Assembly (NCBI GenBank): GCA_900113995.1
Contig: FORK01000006.1
Location: 72,117 to 125,438, forward strand
Length of the DNA stretch: 53,322 nucleotides
DNA from: Ruminococcaceae bacterium D5
Lineage (GTDB): Bacteria > Bacillota > Clostridia > Oscillospirales > Ruminococcaceae
Reading direction: 5' to 3'
The first letter of the stretch is position 1. Each line of letters begins with the position of its first letter. The position numbers and the translations under genes were made by a program. The notes below the pieces were generated by a model that made no database searches, had not been told where the DNA came from, and saw only the letters and a program-made list of their open reading frames with translations. This document shows positions 9,658 through 19,442 of the stretch, in pieces.

Positions 9658-10197
9658 TTATTTCTCGAACGGGGCGCCGAGCTGCGCGAGCAGCTCCTTG
9701 GCCTCTTCGTCGGTCTTGGCTGTGGTCACAAAGGTGATGTCCATGCCGCGGACCTTGTCGATTTTATCGTATTCGATCTCGGGGAACATGAGCTGCTCCT
9801 TAAGGCCGAAGGAGAAGTTGCCTCTGCCGTCGAAGCCGTTGGCCGAAATGCCCTTGAAATCGCGGACACGGGGAAGGGCGACGTTGAAGAGCCTGTCACA
9901 GAACTCATACATCCGCTCGCCGCGCAGGGTGACCTTGCAGCCGACTGGCTGGCCTTCACGGAGCTTGAAGTTCGCGATGTTCTTCTTGGATTTGCAGACC
10001 TGTGCGCGCTGGCCGGTGATCTTTCCGAGATCTCCGACGACCGCCTCGATGATCTTGGGGTTGTCTTTGCCTTCGCCGCAGGCGACGTTGACGACGACCT
10101 TCTCAAGCTTCGGGATCTGCATGACACTCTTATAGCCGAACTGCTTGAAAAGCTGGCCGGCTACTTCGTTCTGGTAACGGTCCTTTAATCTAGCCAT
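9658..10197 (-). CDS. rplE: 50S ribosomal protein L5
   Basis: 179 residues. Conserved uL5 stretches: [35 protein letters not shown] and the [11 protein letters not shown]-terminal strand. Binds 5S rRNA and contacts the P-site tRNA and S13. Between rplX and rpsZ. Confidence 0.98.
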   Translation of the reverse strand: MARLKDRYQNEVAGQLFKQFGYKSVMQIPKLEKVVVNVACGEGKDNPKIIEAVVGDLGKITGQRAQVCKSKKNIANFKLREGQPVGCKVTLRGERMYEFCDRLFNVALPRVRDFKGISANGFDGRGNFSFGLKEQLMFPEIEYDKIDKVRGMDITFVTTAKTDEEAKELLAQLGAPFEK

Positions 10198-10214
10198 GTC
10201 TTTTCCTCCTCACT

Positions 10215-10532
10215 TTAGAAAGTCGCGTTGCACTTCTTGCAGGCGCGCGTTTTGGTACCATCCGCCAGCACCTTGTGGGCGACACGGGTGGGCTTGCCAC
10301 AGGACGGGCAGACGAGCATCACTTTGGCGGCGTACATGGCGCCCTCCGCGGAAACGATGCCGCCCGGCTCGCCGGCACGGCGGGGCTTGACATGCTTGGT
10401 GACCATGTTGACGCCCTCTACGATGACCTTCTGCTCCTTCGGAGAGGTCTCGAGAACCTTGCCCTTCTTGCCCTTGTCTTTGCCGGACAGGATGACGACC
10501 GTGTCATCTCTTTTGATGTGAAGTTTGTTCAC
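10215..10532 (-). CDS. rplX: 50S ribosomal protein L24
   Basis: 105 residues. An N-terminal KOW motif (DDTVVILSGKDKGKKGKVLE) and the C-terminal CPSCGKPTRVAH...CKKC cysteine pairs seen in many Gram-positive uL24 proteins. Initiates 50S assembly. Between rplN and rplE. Confidence 0.97.
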   Translation of the reverse strand: MNKLHIKRDDTVVILSGKDKGKKGKVLETSPKEQKVIVEGVNMVTKHVKPRRAGEPGGIVSAEGAMYAAKVMLVCPSCGKPTRVAHKVLADGTKTRACKKCNATF

Positions 10533-10547
10533 GCTCGTACACCTCCG

Positions 10548-10916
10548 TTACAGAACCTCGGGAGCGAGGCTCAAGATTTTCAGGTAGTCCTTCTCACGAA
10601 GCTCTCTCGCGACTGGTCCAAAGATACGGGTGCCGCGGGGGTTTTTATCTTCCTTGATGATGACTGCCGCGTTATCGTCGAAGCGGATATAGGTGCCATC
10701 CTCGCGGCGCAGCCCCTTCGCGGAGCGGACCACAACGGCCTTGACAACCTCACCCTTCTTGACGGCGCCGCCGGGGGCGGCCTTTTTCACCGAGCAGACA
10801 ATGACGTCGCCGATGTTTGCATATCTTCTTCTGGTGCCGCCGAGAACCCGGATGCACATGAGTTCCTTGGCGCCGGTATTGTCGGCAACCTTCAGATAGG
10901 TTTGCATCTGAATCAT
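10548..10916 (-). CDS. rplN: 50S ribosomal protein L14
   Basis: 122 residues from [19 protein letters not shown], the canonical uL14 start; the longer open frame upstream is noncoding. Contains [19 protein letters not shown] and the C-terminal [16 protein letters not shown]. It has a clear Shine-Dalgarno but, unusually, is separated from rpsQ by 236 bases. Confidence 0.97.
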   Translation of the reverse strand: MIQMQTYLKVADNTGAKELMCIRVLGGTRRRYANIGDVIVCSVKKAAPGGAVKKGEVVKAVVVRSAKGLRREDGTYIRFDDNAAVIIKEDKNPRGTRIFGPVARELREKDYLKILSLAPEVL

Positions 10917-11152
10917 GGAGCGGTTTCCTCCTTTCGGTATCCGCCGGCCTGCCGGGGCCCTGCTGGGCCGCTGCTCACCGCCCATTCGCGGTGGCGCTCA
11001 GACCGGTTTCTCATCTATTTTCGTGTGTCACTGCACGGTGTTCTGAACCTGCGCAGTAAGCCGCGGCCAATCACGCTTCGCATACGCTCGCGTCCTTGGG
11101 CGTCCCTTGCGTGGATGCTGTTTCCCAAATCAGAGATTGGGATGGCACCGCG
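10917..11152. other. Noncoding gap between rpsQ and rplN
   Basis: A 236-base gap in an operon whose genes otherwise lie 0-105 bases apart, apart from the 189-base rpsJ-rplC gap. No credible open frame with a ribosome-binding site was found on either strand beyond the rplN Shine-Dalgarno. It is GC-rich with short inverted segments. It marks the boundary of the S10 and spc operons of other bacteria, so an internal promoter or regulatory RNA is possible, but no convincing -35/-10 pair was seen. Confidence 0.5.
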
Positions 11153-11410
11153 TTACTTGGCCTTCTCGAGAATCTCGACCACACGCCAGTTCTTGTCAGC
11201 CGACAGACGGCGGGTTTCCATGATCTCGACCTTATCGCCGATGCCGCAGGAATTCGCTTCGTCGTGGGCCTTGAACTTCACGGTGCGCTTGACGATCTTC
11301 TTGTAAAGCGGATGGCGGACCGAGTCTCTGACTGCGACGACGACGGTCTTATCCATCTTGTCACTGACGACAACGCCGACACGGGTTTTCCGCAGATTTC
11401 TCTCGCTCAA
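11153..11410 (-). CDS. rpsQ: 30S ribosomal protein S17
   Basis: 85 residues. OB-fold uS17 with [21 protein letters not shown], the [19 protein letters not shown] loop and [19 protein letters not shown]. Binds the 5' domain of 16S rRNA early. Follows rpmC by about twenty bases; the next gene, rplN, is after a 236-base gap. Confidence 0.98.
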   Translation of the reverse strand: MSERNLRKTRVGVVVSDKMDKTVVVAVRDSVRHPLYKKIVKRTVKFKAHDEANSCGIGDKVEIMETRRLSADKNWRVVEILEKAK

Positions 11411-11430
11411 AGTTTATCCTCCTTTCGACG

Positions 11431-11628
11431 TTACGCCTGCTTGCGCTCGGCCTCGCCAATCAGCGTCTTGACCCGCGCGATATCCTTGCGGACCGCGACG
11501 AGGCGAAGGGGATTGTCGAGCTGGTTGATGGTGTGCTGGAAACGAAGGTTAAAGAGTTCGGCCTTCAGGTCGGCGAGCTTGGCATTGAGCTCGGTGACGG
11601 ACATTTCTCTGAGTTCAGACGCTTTCAT
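11431..11628 (-). CDS. rpmC: 50S ribosomal protein L29
   Basis: 65 residues, starting [19 protein letters not shown]; an antiparallel helical hairpin with the [19 protein letters not shown] signature. Sits at the tunnel exit near the trigger-factor site. Its ATG overlaps the rplP stop by four bases (ATGA), so the pair is translationally coupled. Confidence 0.97.
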   Translation of the reverse strand: MKASELREMSVTELNAKLADLKAELFNLRFQHTINQLDNPLRLVAVRKDIARVKTLIGEAERKQA

Positions 11629-12053
11629 TCGGCCACAACCTCCTCTGCTTCCTTCTTGACGAACTTGCATTTGATCGGCAGCTTGTGCATGGCGAGACGC
11701 ATAGCCTCGCGGGCAAGCTCCTCGGGAACCCCGCCGATTTCGAACATGACCTTGCCGGGCTTGACGACGGCAATCCACTGCTCGGGCGCGCCCTTACCGG
11801 AACCCATACGGGTGCCGAGCGGCTTCTGAGTGATCGGCTTGTCGGGGAAAATCTTGATCCAAACCTGACCGCCACGCTTGATATAGCGGGTCATGGCAAT
11901 ACGGGCAGCCTCGATCTGGTTGGAGGTGATCCAGGCGGGCTCAAGAGCCTGAAGACCGTAATCGCCGTAGGAAACATAGTTCCCGCGGGCAGCCTTGCCG
12001 GTCATTCTGCCTCTGTGGACTCTGCGGTATTTTACTCTCTTGGGCAGAAGCAT
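11625..12053 (-). CDS. rplP: 50S ribosomal protein L16
   Basis: 142 residues. Starts [17 protein letters not shown], with [20 protein letters not shown] and [19 protein letters not shown], all standard uL16. Late-assembling protein near the peptidyl-transferase centre. Overlaps rpsC by one base (TAATG) and rpmC by four, which indicates tight coupling. Confidence 0.98.
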   Translation of the reverse strand: MLLPKRVKYRRVHRGRMTGKAARGNYVSYGDYGLQALEPAWITSNQIEAARIAMTRYIKRGGQVWIKIFPDKPITQKPLGTRMGSGKGAPEQWIAVVKPGKVMFEIGGVPEELAREAMRLAMHKLPIKCKFVKKEAEEVVAE

Positions 12054-12736
12054 TATCTGCTGCCTCCTTCCTTACGGGGCTGTCTTGCCTCCTGAAGTAC
12101 CTCGCCGGCGTAGATCCAGACCTTGACGCCGATCCGGCCGTAGGTGGTCGCTGCCTCCGCAAAGCCGTAGTCGATGTCGGCGCGCAGGGTCTGCAGCGGG
12201 ATGGTGCCCTCGTGATAGTGCTCGGTGCGGGCGATTTCAGCGCCGCCGAGTCTGCCGGAAACCTGAACCTTGATGCCGCGGGCGCCGAACTTCATGGCGC
12301 GGCCGATGGCCTGCTTCATGGCGCGGCGGAAAGAGACGCGTCCCTCGAGCTGCGCAGCGATGTTCTCAGCCACGAGCTGGGCGTTCTTGTCGGCGGACTT
12401 GACCTCGACCACGTTGACAAAAACGCTGACGGGGGTCTCGCGATTCTTGTTGACCATCTTCTCGCACTCGAGCCGGACCTTCTCGATCTCGGCGCCCTGG
12501 CGGCCGATGACCACGCCGGGACGGGAGCAGAAGATGTTGATCTTGACCTTGGTGGCGTCACGCTCGATTTCGATCTTCGGGACGCCGGCGTCATAAAGGC
12601 GCTTCTTGAGATACTTTCTCAGCTGATAATCTTCCACAAGGATGTCGCCGAAAGCGTTGTCCTTGGCAAACCAGCGGGAATCCCAATCCTTGATTACGCC
12701 TACTCTTAATCCATGCGGATTGACTTTATGGCCCAT
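12053..12736 (-). CDS. rpsC: 30S ribosomal protein S3
   Basis: 227 residues. N-terminal KH type II domain ([19 protein letters not shown] with the GXXG loop) followed by the S3 C-terminal domain ([20 protein letters not shown]). Located at the mRNA entry channel. One-base overlap with rplP downstream. Confidence 0.98.
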   Translation of the reverse strand: MGHKVNPHGLRVGVIKDWDSRWFAKDNAFGDILVEDYQLRKYLKKRLYDAGVPKIEIERDATKVKINIFCSRPGVVIGRQGAEIEKVRLECEKMVNKNRETPVSVFVNVVEVKSADKNAQLVAENIAAQLEGRVSFRRAMKQAIGRAMKFGARGIKVQVSGRLGGAEIARTEHYHEGTIPLQTLRADIDYGFAEAATTYGRIGVKVWIYAGEVLQEARQPRKEGGSR

Positions 12737-12756
12737 TGTTTACCCTCCTCTTTCGG

Positions 12757-13092
12757 TTATTCCTGTTCCTTCACCACGATGGTGATGTGGGAAGTTCTCT
12801 TGTTGATGCGGAACGCTCTGCCCTGCGCGCGGGGCATGATGCGCTTCATGATCATGCCGGGAGTGACGAAGCACTCGGCGACATAGAGATGATTCTTATC
12901 CATGCTGTGATTGTTTTCCGCGTTGGCCATCGCGCTCTTGAGCAGCTTTGCAACCGGCTCGCTCGCAGCCTTGGGGGTGTTTCTCAGAATTGCAAGCGCA
13001 ACGTTGGTGGGCTTATTGCGGATCAGGTCGAGGACAATCTGCACCTTGCGGGGCGAGATGCGGACTCCTCTCAGATATGCCCTGGCTTCCAT
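12757..13092 (-). CDS. rplV: 50S ribosomal protein L22
   Basis: 111 residues. uL22 features: [20 protein letters not shown], the [10 protein letters not shown] hinge before the tunnel-lining loop, and [18 protein letters not shown]. Its loop lines the exit tunnel at the macrolide constriction. Between rpsS and rpsC. Confidence 0.98.
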   Translation of the reverse strand: MEARAYLRGVRISPRKVQIVLDLIRNKPTNVALAILRNTPKAASEPVAKLLKSAMANAENNHSMDKNHLYVAECFVTPGMIMKRIMPRAQGRAFRINKRTSHITIVVKEQE

Positions 13093-13110
13093 GCTGTTTC
13101 CTCCTTTCGG

Positions 13111-13386
13111 CTACTTACCGGTTTTCTTGGCGCCGGCGTGTCCGCGGAAGGTTCTGGTGGGCGCAAACTCGCCGAGCTTGTGGCCGACCATGTCTTCCGT
13201 AACATAGACCGGTACGTGCTTGCGGCCGTCATGGACCGCGAAGGTGTGACCGACAAAATCCGGGAAGATCGTGGAGGATCTGCTCCAGGTCTTGAGTACC
13301 TTCTTCTCGTCGGAGGCGTTCATCGCCTGAACCCGGGCAAGCAGTCTTTCCTGCACGTACGGGCCCTTTTTAATACTTCTACCCAT
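13111..13386 (-). CDS. rpsS: 30S ribosomal protein S19
   Basis: 91 residues. [12 protein letters not shown]-terminus and the [20 protein letters not shown] and [14 protein letters not shown] segments identify uS19, which pairs with S13 in the 30S head. Between rplB and rplV. Confidence 0.98.
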   Translation of the reverse strand: MGRSIKKGPYVQERLLARVQAMNASDEKKVLKTWSRSSTIFPDFVGHTFAVHDGRKHVPVYVTEDMVGHKLGEFAPTRTFRGHAGAKKTGK

Positions 13387-13406
13387 CTTCGATTCAAGCC
13401 TCCTTC

Positions 13407-14240
13407 TTATTTCGCATTGCGGCGCTTGACAATATATTTGTCAGAGCGGTGATGCTTGTCTCTGGTCTTGTAACCCAGCGCGGGCTTGCCCCAGGGAGTT
13501 ACAGGGCCGGGACGGCCGACAGGACTCTTACCCTCGCCGCCGCCATGCGGGTGGTCGCAGGGGTTCATGACCGATCCGCGGACAGTCGGACGCCAGCCCT
13601 TGTGGCGGTTGCGGCCGGCCTTGCCGTAGGAAACGTTCTCATGATCGATGTTGCCGACCTGGCCGACGGTGGCCATGCAGGCGACAGGCACGCGGCGCAG
13701 CTCGCCGGAAGGCAGACGGAGCAGGGCGTAGTTGCCCTCCTTGGCCATGAGCTGGGCCATCACGCCGGCGGCGCGGGCAAGCTGAGCACCCTTGCCGGGA
13801 TAAAGCTCGACGTTATGCACGAAGGTGCCGACCGGGATATTGGTCAGCGGCAGCGCGTTGCCGGGCTTGATGTCGGCGCCTTCACCGCTCATCACCACAT
13901 CGCCGACCTTGAGGCCCTGCGGGGCAATGATATAGCGCTTCTCGCCGCCCTCGTACTGGACGAGCGCGATGTGCGCCGAACGGTTGGGGTCGTACTCGAG
14001 GGTCAGGACGGTCGCGGGAACACCCTGCACATCGCGCTTGAAGTCGATGATGCGGTATTTCCGGCGGTTGGCACCGCCGCGGTGGCGGACGGTGATGCGG
14101 CCGGTATTGTTGCGGCCGGCGGTCGCCTTGATGACCGAAAGCAGACTTTTTTCAGGAGCAACCTTCGAAAGCTCCGAATAGTCGGTGACAGTCATCTGAC
14201 GGCGGCCGGGGGTCGTGGGCTTGTAAAATTTGATAGCCAT
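13407..14240 (-). CDS. rplB: 50S ribosomal protein L2
   Basis: 277 residues from [18 protein letters not shown], the family start and length. Contains the RNA-binding [17 protein letters not shown], an OB/SH3 pair, and the C-terminal [20 protein letters not shown] loop with the His implicated in peptidyl transfer. A 98-base gap separates it from rplW upstream. Confidence 0.98.
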   Translation of the reverse strand: MAIKFYKPTTPGRRQMTVTDYSELSKVAPEKSLLSVIKATAGRNNTGRITVRHRGGANRRKYRIIDFKRDVQGVPATVLTLEYDPNRSAHIALVQYEGGEKRYIIAPQGLKVGDVVMSGEGADIKPGNALPLTNIPVGTFVHNVELYPGKGAQLARAAGVMAQLMAKEGNYALLRLPSGELRRVPVACMATVGQVGNIDHENVSYGKAGRNRHKGWRPTVRGSVMNPCDHPHGGGEGKSPVGRPGPVTPWGKPALGYKTRDKHHRSDKYIVKRRNAK

Positions 14241-14338
14241 CTGATGTTTCACTCCTCATAACTTGTTAGCGGGAACTATGAGAATCCCATACCCAAGTCG
14301 TCGTTATTTCTCATTTCTTCCCATCAGGCGGGGCGCAA

Positions 14339-14635
14339 TCAGACCATGCTCTCGAAGAACTCGATCTTCTTGGAATCAGCCTTGATGGTGACGACAGCCT
14401 TCTTCCAGCTCCTGGTCATGCCGACGTTTTTGCCCATGCGCTTCTGCTTGCCGCGGACGTGCATGGTGTTGACCGAAGCGACCTTGGTGCCGGGGAAGAG
14501 GATCTCGACCGCCTCGGCGATCTCGATCTTGTTGGCGTCCTTCGCTACCTCAAAGGTGTACTTGCCGGTGGCGATTCCGCCCATGCTTCGCTCGGTGATG
14601 ACAGGGCGGATGATGATATCCTGTGCGGCTTTCAT
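14339..14635 (-). CDS. rplW: 50S ribosomal protein L23
   Basis: 98 residues. uL23 signature DIIIRPVITERSM, with KYTFEVAKDANKIEIAEAVE and the extended loop near KRMGKNVGMTRSWKKAVV. Docking site for trigger factor and SRP at the tunnel exit. Its start abuts the rplD stop. Confidence 0.97.
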   Translation of the reverse strand: MKAAQDIIIRPVITERSMGGIATGKYTFEVAKDANKIEIAEAVEILFPGTKVASVNTMHVRGKQKRMGKNVGMTRSWKKAVVTIKADSKKIEFFESMV

Positions 14636-15259
14636 TTAAGCGTACACCTCCTCGATCTTGGCGACGGCGTCCTTCGAGAGGACCAGCTTGCCGGCGTTGA
14701 CGATGTCATAAACATTGATGGTGTTGGTCAGAGCGGTCTTGACGCCGGGGATGTTGGCCGCCGACTTGACGAACTTCTCATCCTTCTCGGCGGTGACGAC
14801 CAGCGCCTTGCCCTCGATGTTGAGGGCCTTGAGCATCGCGATGACGCTCTTGGTCTTGTACTCGCCGGCCTTGATCTCGTCAACGACGATCAGGGCGTTC
14901 TCGAGCACCTTTGAGGAGAAGGCCGACTTGAGAGCGAGCCTGCGGACCTTCTTGTTCAGGGAATAGCTGTAATCGCGGGGCTTGGGGCCGAGCGCGATGC
15001 CGCCATGGTTCCACTGGGGGGCGCGGATCGAACCCTGGCGCGCATGGCCGGTGCCCTTCTGCCTCCAGGGCTTTCTGCCCCCGCCCCGGACCTCGGTGCG
15101 GGTCAGGGTGGACTGGGTGCCCTGGCGCTGGTTGGCGAGATAGTTCTTGACCACCGCGTGAACAGCGACCTGGTTGGGCTGAATGCCGAACACCGCTTCG
15201 GAGAGCTCAATCTCACCGACCTGGGCGCCGGACATGTTATAAACTGTAACCTTCGGCAT
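14636..15259 (-). CDS. rplD: 50S ribosomal protein L4
   Basis: 207 residues. N-terminal MPKVTVYNMSGAQVGEIEL and the extended tunnel loop RGGGRKPWRQKGTGHARQG are characteristic of uL4. In proteobacteria L4 represses the S10 operon; a leader structure upstream of rpsJ makes similar control conceivable here, but that is inference. Confidence 0.97.
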   Translation of the reverse strand: MPKVTVYNMSGAQVGEIELSEAVFGIQPNQVAVHAVVKNYLANQRQGTQSTLTRTEVRGGGRKPWRQKGTGHARQGSIRAPQWNHGGIALGPKPRDYSYSLNKKVRRLALKSAFSSKVLENALIVVDEIKAGEYKTKSVIAMLKALNIEGKALVVTAEKDEKFVKSAANIPGVKTALTNTINVYDIVNAGKLVLSKDAVAKIEEVYA

Positions 15260-15277
15260 GGTGAATTCCTCCTCCCT

Positions 15278-15919
15278 TTAAGCCTTCTGGCCCTTGACGG
15301 CGTCGGTGATAAAGACGATGCCGCCCTTCGGGCCCGGGATCGCACCCTTGAGGGCGATCAGGTTGTTTTCGGCGTCGACGCGGACAATGTCCAGATTTTG
15401 GACGGTGATCCGCTCAGCGCCCATGTGGCCGGCCATCTTCTTGCCCTTCATGATTCTGGAAGGGGTCGAGCAGGCGCCCATGGAGCCGGACTGCCGGCCG
15501 ACAGGGCCGGTGCCGTGGGTGGCCTTCAGGGAGTGGACGCCGTAGCGCTTGATTGCGCCCGCGTAGCCCTTGCCCTTGCTGGTGCCGCAGACGTCCACCT
15601 TTTCGCCGGAGGCGAAGGTGTCGGCCTTGATGATGTCGCCGACAGAGGCGGCGCCGCAGTCCTCAAGGCGGAATTCCCGCAGGACCTTCTTGCAGGCGAC
15701 GTCAGACTTGGCGAAATGACCCTTCATGGGCTTGTTGACGTGCTTGTCCGTAACCTCGCCGAAGCCGAGCTGCACGGAATCATATCCGTCGTTTTCGGCC
15801 GTCTTTTTCTGTACGACGACGCAGGGACCCGCCTCGACGACCGTGACCGGGATCACGACGCCGTTTTCGTCAAACAGCTGGGTCATACCGAGCTTCTTGC
15901 CGATGATTGCCTTTTGCAT
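15278..15919 (-). CDS. rplC: 50S ribosomal protein L3
   Basis: 213 residues. Starts [18 protein letters not shown], with [17 protein letters not shown] and the long central loop ([20 protein letters not shown]) that reaches the peptidyl-transferase centre. Follows rpsJ after an unusually long 189-base gap. Confidence 0.97.
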   Translation of the reverse strand: MQKAIIGKKLGMTQLFDENGVVIPVTVVEAGPCVVVQKKTAENDGYDSVQLGFGEVTDKHVNKPMKGHFAKSDVACKKVLREFRLEDCGAASVGDIIKADTFASGEKVDVCGTSKGKGYAGAIKRYGVHSLKATHGTGPVGRQSGSMGACSTPSRIMKGKKMAGHMGAERITVQNLDIVRVDAENNLIALKGAIPGPKGGIVFITDAVKGQKA

Positions 15920-16108
15920 GGTTTTGTTTTCCTCCTTCGGTTATTGGTTGGCAGATGCCAACATTACCTTTGCCGCATCTTCCGGAAATGCGTTTCCGGC
16001 GCGGCGGTCAAGCCTCTTCGCGCAGCGGGCTGCGTCCGGCCGCACTTCGTCTGCACGCGTGCTTTCGGGCGTTTCCCGCGTTTTCCGCGCGGACATCTCC
16101 CTGCCCTG
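15920..16108. other. Noncoding gap between rpsJ and rplC with hairpins
   Basis: A 189-base gap where rpsJ and rplC are normally tens of bases apart. It contains at least two perfect small inverted repeats: TTGGCA/TGCCAA near 15949-15962 and CCGGAAA-TGCG-TTTCCGG at 15983-16000. No open frame with a ribosome-binding site was found. Function unknown. Confidence 0.5.
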
Positions 16109-16420
16109 TCAGAGCTTGATCTCGATCTCGACGCCCGCGGGGAGCTCGAGTCCGGTGAGCGCCTCGACCGTCTTGTTGCTGGGGCGGAGAATGTCGATGA
16201 GACGCTTGTGGGTTCTCATCTCAAACTGCTCGCGGGAGTCCTTGTACTTGTGGACCGCGCGCAGGATGGTGACGATCTCCTTGTCGGTGGGCAGCGGGAT
16301 CGGACCCGAAACCTTTGCGCCGGTGCGCTTGGCGGTTTCGACAATCTTCTCTGCGGCCGCATCGACCAGCTGGTGGTCATAGCCTCTTACACGGATACGG
16401 ATTTTTTCTTTGACTGCCAT
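16109..16420 (-). CDS. rpsJ: 30S ribosomal protein S10
   Basis: 103 residues from [20 protein letters not shown] with AGGAGG upstream; the longer open frame extends into the leader. Contains [20 protein letters not shown] and the RTHKRLIDI segment. S10 is both a ribosomal protein and the NusE antitermination partner of NusB. First gene of the super-operon. Confidence 0.98.
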   Translation of the reverse strand: MAVKEKIRIRVRGYDHQLVDAAAEKIVETAKRTGAKVSGPIPLPTDKEIVTILRAVHKYKDSREQFEMRTHKRLIDILRPSNKTVEALTGLELPAGVEIEIKL

Positions 16421-16696
16421 TTTCTTTCGCCTCCTGTTTTTAGTTGCCGGAGACGCCCTTTTCTCAATCCACTGTGCCGTGTGTTTTCTCATTTCTCCGC
16501 AAAAAACCGGTTAAACCGCCTCAGCGGTTTAGCCGGGGAGAATGAGCCTTCATACGGCCCCAAAGGCGCAGGTTGCCCCTGTGCTTTTGGTTTGGTTTGA
16601 TGGGTCGCCCGGTTTGAAATCGGACATACTCCGCGGAAATTCCCCGCCTCGAGGGCGGCCACCTCCCGCATCAACGCATATCTGTGCAGTCACGCA
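16421..16696 (-). ncRNA. S10-operon leader RNA
   Basis: About 275 bases lie between the inferred transcription start and rpsJ. The strand reads as a structured, GC-rich RNA with several stems (for example CCGCC/GGCGG at 16648-16664) and ends in a terminator-like hairpin at 16501-16536. No protein with a family match is encoded; a short open frame in it (16489-16674) lacks a convincing Shine-Dalgarno. A cis-acting leader that tunes ribosomal protein synthesis is the simplest reading. Confidence 0.6.
16501..16536 (-). terminator. Attenuator-type hairpin in the rpsJ leader
   Basis: On the minus strand a 13-bp stem (16507-16519 with 16524-16536, tetraloop) is followed directly by six T, about 80 bases before the rpsJ start codon. 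That is a full intrinsic terminator inside the leader of an essential operon, which points to transcription attenuation. Confidence 0.8.
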
Positions 16697-16702
16697 TGGG
16701 TT

Positions 16703-16731
16703 ATCATAACATAGCAAAACGGCATTTGCAA
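16703..16731 (-). promoter_or_regulatory. Promoter of the S10 operon
   Basis: On the minus strand TTGCAA (16726-16731), a 17-base spacer and TATGAT (16703-16708), a good sigma-A match, preceded upstream by AT-rich DNA (16732-16860) that could serve as an UP element. Confidence 0.75.
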
Positions 16732-17363
16732 GCCTTTTTTACGATTTCCCCAAAATTTTTGACTTTTTTTCGGATTTGGAGAAATTCTCCCTTTTCCACG
16801 AATCAGTGTATCCATTTTTGGAGAATTCATACATTCGTCGGGGGCAAAAATTTTCCTACCGCCGGTAGGGCGCCAAAGACTCCGGCCTACAAGATCTTGT
16901 GGAAGAGGGCGTTTCCGCCCTCGATGCGCGAGGGAAAAATGGCATGACGCTCTTTATAAGCCGCCGAAAATGAGAGCCATATGACAAATGCGGTATATGC
17001 TCCAGCCATGTCCGCCCATGCCGCCGCCCCTTGGACCTATTCGAAAAAGCGGCGCCTTCCCCGGCATCTCCGCCCAATCCCAAAAGCGCCACCCTTGTCA
17101 AAGCCTCCGGCTCAGCCGGAGGCTTGTGCAGGCCCTGCTGCCGGCCGGCATCTCAAGACGCGCTGAAACTTCTTTCACCTGCATCATCCGCCCCGCCGCT
17201 ATTAAAATATAAAATAGCATCATTCCTTTTGTCGGGAGTCTGCGCAATGCGTAAGATTGTCATTTTTCAGCTCGCTTCGCTCGATATTTTGAGCGAAATC
17301 TTCTTTATCCCCACCAGCAGAGCTGGCGGCTCTTCTCGCTGAAGCCATATTACCCAAAAGATC
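16732..17363. other. Gene-free region upstream of the ribosomal operon
   Basis: About 630 bases. The first 130 are AT-rich, unlike the surrounding DNA. After that there are scattered inverted repeats, for example GAGGGCG-TTTC-CGCCCTC type arms near 16905-16922 and a perfect AAGCCTCCGG/CCGGAGGCTT hairpin at 17101-17125. No open frame has a plausible start, ribosome-binding site or family resemblance. Confidence 0.6.
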
Positions 17364-17400
17364 AAAAGAGAGGCACGCCGGTCAGCGTGCCTCTCTTTTT
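17364..17400. terminator. Bidirectional intrinsic terminator
   Basis: 15-bp stem AAAAGAGAGGCACGC / GCGTGCCTCTCTTTT with a short loop. The T-run on the minus strand ends the membrane-protein gene at 17410. Confidence 0.85.
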
Positions 17401-17409
17401 GCCGGGGGA

Positions 17410-17814
17410 TCAGCCCGGAACCGCCGCCGCGACGGCTCCTCCCACATTGGCGTAGGCTCCGCCGGCCTCGGGCGCGTATTCATCGGATGGGACATCTTCC
17501 GAAATTCCCGTCCCGTCCACCGGCTCCACCGGTTCGTCTTTTTTGGTCATGCTCCGATAGAGCCAAAAACCGCAGACCAGGAGCACTGCCAAAAACAGCA
17601 CCCGCAGCTTCGGCGAAATCGCGCTGCTCTTCTCCGGATCGGGATAGCGCACCGAAGCATAGAGCCTGCCCAGGACCATCCCGATCAGCGCGGCGGCAAG
17701 GATCACGATCAGCGTCCGTGCCAGCGCCTGCCCCCATTCCGGCAGGGACATATAAAACTGCATCAGGGGGTTGAGCTTTTCTTCCCCCATGCCGCCCATC
17801 ATATCCATTCCCAT
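17410..17814 (-). CDS. Small membrane protein, unknown function
   Basis: 134 residues from MGMDMMGGMGEEKLNPLM, chosen because GGGAGG stands nine bases upstream; the open frame extends 40 codons further without a better site. Two membrane segments are visible (about residues 30-52, ARTLIVILAAALIGMVLG, and 71-88, LRVLFLAVLLVCGFWLYR), with a Met/Gly-rich head and an acidic Glu/Pro tail (DEPVEPVDGTGISEDVPSDE). No family was recognised. Monocistronic, with its own terminator. Confidence 0.7.
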   Translation of the reverse strand: MGMDMMGGMGEEKLNPLMQFYMSLPEWGQALARTLIVILAAALIGMVLGRLYASVRYPDPEKSSAISPKLRVLFLAVLLVCGFWLYRSMTKKDEPVEPVDGTGISEDVPSDEYAPEAGGAYANVGGAVAAAVPG

Positions 17815-17961
17815 CGGTAATTCCTCCCTATTGTATCGCCGGTATCGGAAGGGGCCTGCCCCCTTCCGCCTGCTTCTTATCCATAAGTGCGGCAGAAAGA
17901 TGAATTTATTTCGTGGAAAAGGAGAATTTTTCACCTTTCATGAATTTTCATGAATCCGCAA

Positions 17962-17990
17962 TTGTGCCCGGCGTTAAAATACGTTATACT
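17962..17990 (+). promoter_or_regulatory. Candidate promoter of glyA
   Basis: TTGTGC, 17-base spacer, TATACT. The -10 is good and the -35 weak; it ends about 90 bases before the glyA start codon. Confidence 0.5.
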
Positions 17991-18079
17991 AAGGGACATG
18001 ATTTGCCGGGGCATGTCCGGCGGTCCCTCGAGATCCCGTAGGAAGTATACCATGAATGTACGAAAGGGGAAAGCGTTTT

Positions 18080-19330
18080 ATGTACGAGAACATGCTTGAC
18101 ACGATCGGATTTGTCACCGGCTGCGACCCGGAGGTGGGCGCGGCGATGGAAGGGGAGCTGGCCCGCCAGCGCCGGAACATCGAACTGATTGCGAGCGAAA
18201 ATATCGTCTCCCCGGCGGTGCTTGCCGCGATGGGCTCGGTGCTCACCAACAAATATGCCGAGGGCTATCCCGGCAAACGTTACTACGGCGGATGCCAGTG
18301 TGTTGACGTCGTCGAGGAGATCGCCCGCCGCCGCGCCTGCGAGCTGTTCGGCGCCGAGCATGCCAATGTTCAGCCCCACTCGGGTGCGCAGGCCAACGAG
18401 GCGGTCTATTTCGCCCTCTGCGAAACCGGAGACACCGTGCTGGGCATGAGCCTGGCCAACGGCGGACACCTGACCCACGGCTCTCCCGTCAATTTTTCGG
18501 GCAAGCATTACAACATGATTTCCTATGGGCTTGATGCAAACGGCTATATCGACTACGACCAGGTCCGCGCGCTCGCGAAGGAGCACCGGCCGAAGATGAT
18601 CATCGCCGGAGCCTCGGCCTACCCGCGCGAGATCAGGTTCGACGTCTTTGCCGACATCGCCCGTGAGACGGGCGCTTACCTTTTCGTCGATATGGCCCAC
18701 ATTGCGGGTCTGGTCGCCGCCGGGGTCCATCCCAGTCCGGTGCCCTACGCCGACGTGGTGACCACCACCACCCACAAGACGCTGCGCGGCCCGCGCGGCG
18801 GCATGATCCTCTGCAAAAAGGAGCTTGCCCAGAAGATTGACAAGGCGATCTTCCCCGGAACGCAGGGCGGCCCGCTTGAGCACATCATTGCCGCCAAGGC
18901 GGTCTGCCTCGGGGAAGCGATGCAGCCGTCCTTCCGGGAGTATGGAAAGCAGATCGTCAAAAACGCCAAGGCGATGGCCGCCCAGTTTTCGGCGCTCGGC
19001 GTCAATATGGTTTCCGGCGGCACCGACAACCACCTGATGCTGATCGACCTGCAGAATCTCGGCATCACCGGCAAGGAGCTCGAGCACCGGCTCGACGAGG
19101 TGTATATCACCCTCAACAAGAACGCGGTGCCCAACGACCCGCAAAGCCCCTTTGTTACCAGCGGCGTGCGGATCGGCACCCCTGCCGTCACCACCCGCGG
19201 CATGAAGGAACCGGAGATGGCGCAGATTGCCGGCTGGATCTACCGCACCGCCACCGATTTTGAGGCGAGCATGGATGAAATCCGCCGCGAGGTCACTGAG
19301 CTCTGCGCAAAATTCCCGCTCTACGAATAA
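18080..19330 (+). CDS. glyA: Serine hydroxymethyltransferase
   Basis: 416 residues from [11 protein letters not shown]; an ATG eight codons upstream is less likely because an AAAGGGG Shine-Dalgarno precedes 18080. A fold-type I PLP enzyme that converts serine and tetrahydrofolate to glycine and methylene-tetrahydrofolate. Visible: [27 protein letters not shown], the VDMAHIAGL segment and the PLP lysine (about 233) in [14 protein letters not shown]. Monocistronic, terminator directly downstream. With the glycine riboswitch and transporter at 45.5 kb it belongs to the cell's glycine economy. Confidence 0.98.
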   Translation: MYENMLDTIGFVTGCDPEVGAAMEGELARQRRNIELIASENIVSPAVLAAMGSVLTNKYAEGYPGKRYYGGCQCVDVVEEIARRRACELFGAEHANVQPHSGAQANEAVYFALCETGDTVLGMSLANGGHLTHGSPVNFSGKHYNMISYGLDANGYIDYDQVRALAKEHRPKMIIAGASAYPREIRFDVFADIARETGAYLFVDMAHIAGLVAAGVHPSPVPYADVVTTTTHKTLRGPRGGMILCKKELAQKIDKAIFPGTQGGPLEHIIAAKAVCLGEAMQPSFREYGKQIVKNAKAMAAQFSALGVNMVSGGTDNHLMLIDLQNLGITGKELEHRLDEVYITLNKNAVPNDPQSPFVTSGVRIGTPAVTTRGMKEPEMAQIAGWIYRTATDFEASMDEIRREVTELCAKFPLYE

Positions 19331-19350
19331 AGCCTCCCCCTGGGGGCGCC

Positions 19351-19390
19351 GGGCCGCCGCGAACAGTTTCGTTCGCGGCGGCCCCTTTTG
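19351..19390 (+). terminator. Terminator of glyA
   Basis: 14-bp GC-rich stem (19351-19364 with 19371-19384), six-base loop, followed by TTTT. Confidence 0.85.
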
Positions 19391-19442
19391 TACCGCTTCA
19401 GCGGAAAAAGACATTCGCTCTGCCGATGAAGGTAAGCGGCTC

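Noticed and set aside
16489-16674. Short open frame in the rpsJ leader
   Set aside because: It spans the terminator hairpin and lacks a good ribosome-binding site; treated as leader RNA, though a leader peptide cannot be fully excluded.
17101-17125. Terminator in the gene-free region
   Set aside because: A perfect stem, but no T-run on either side and no gene leading into it.
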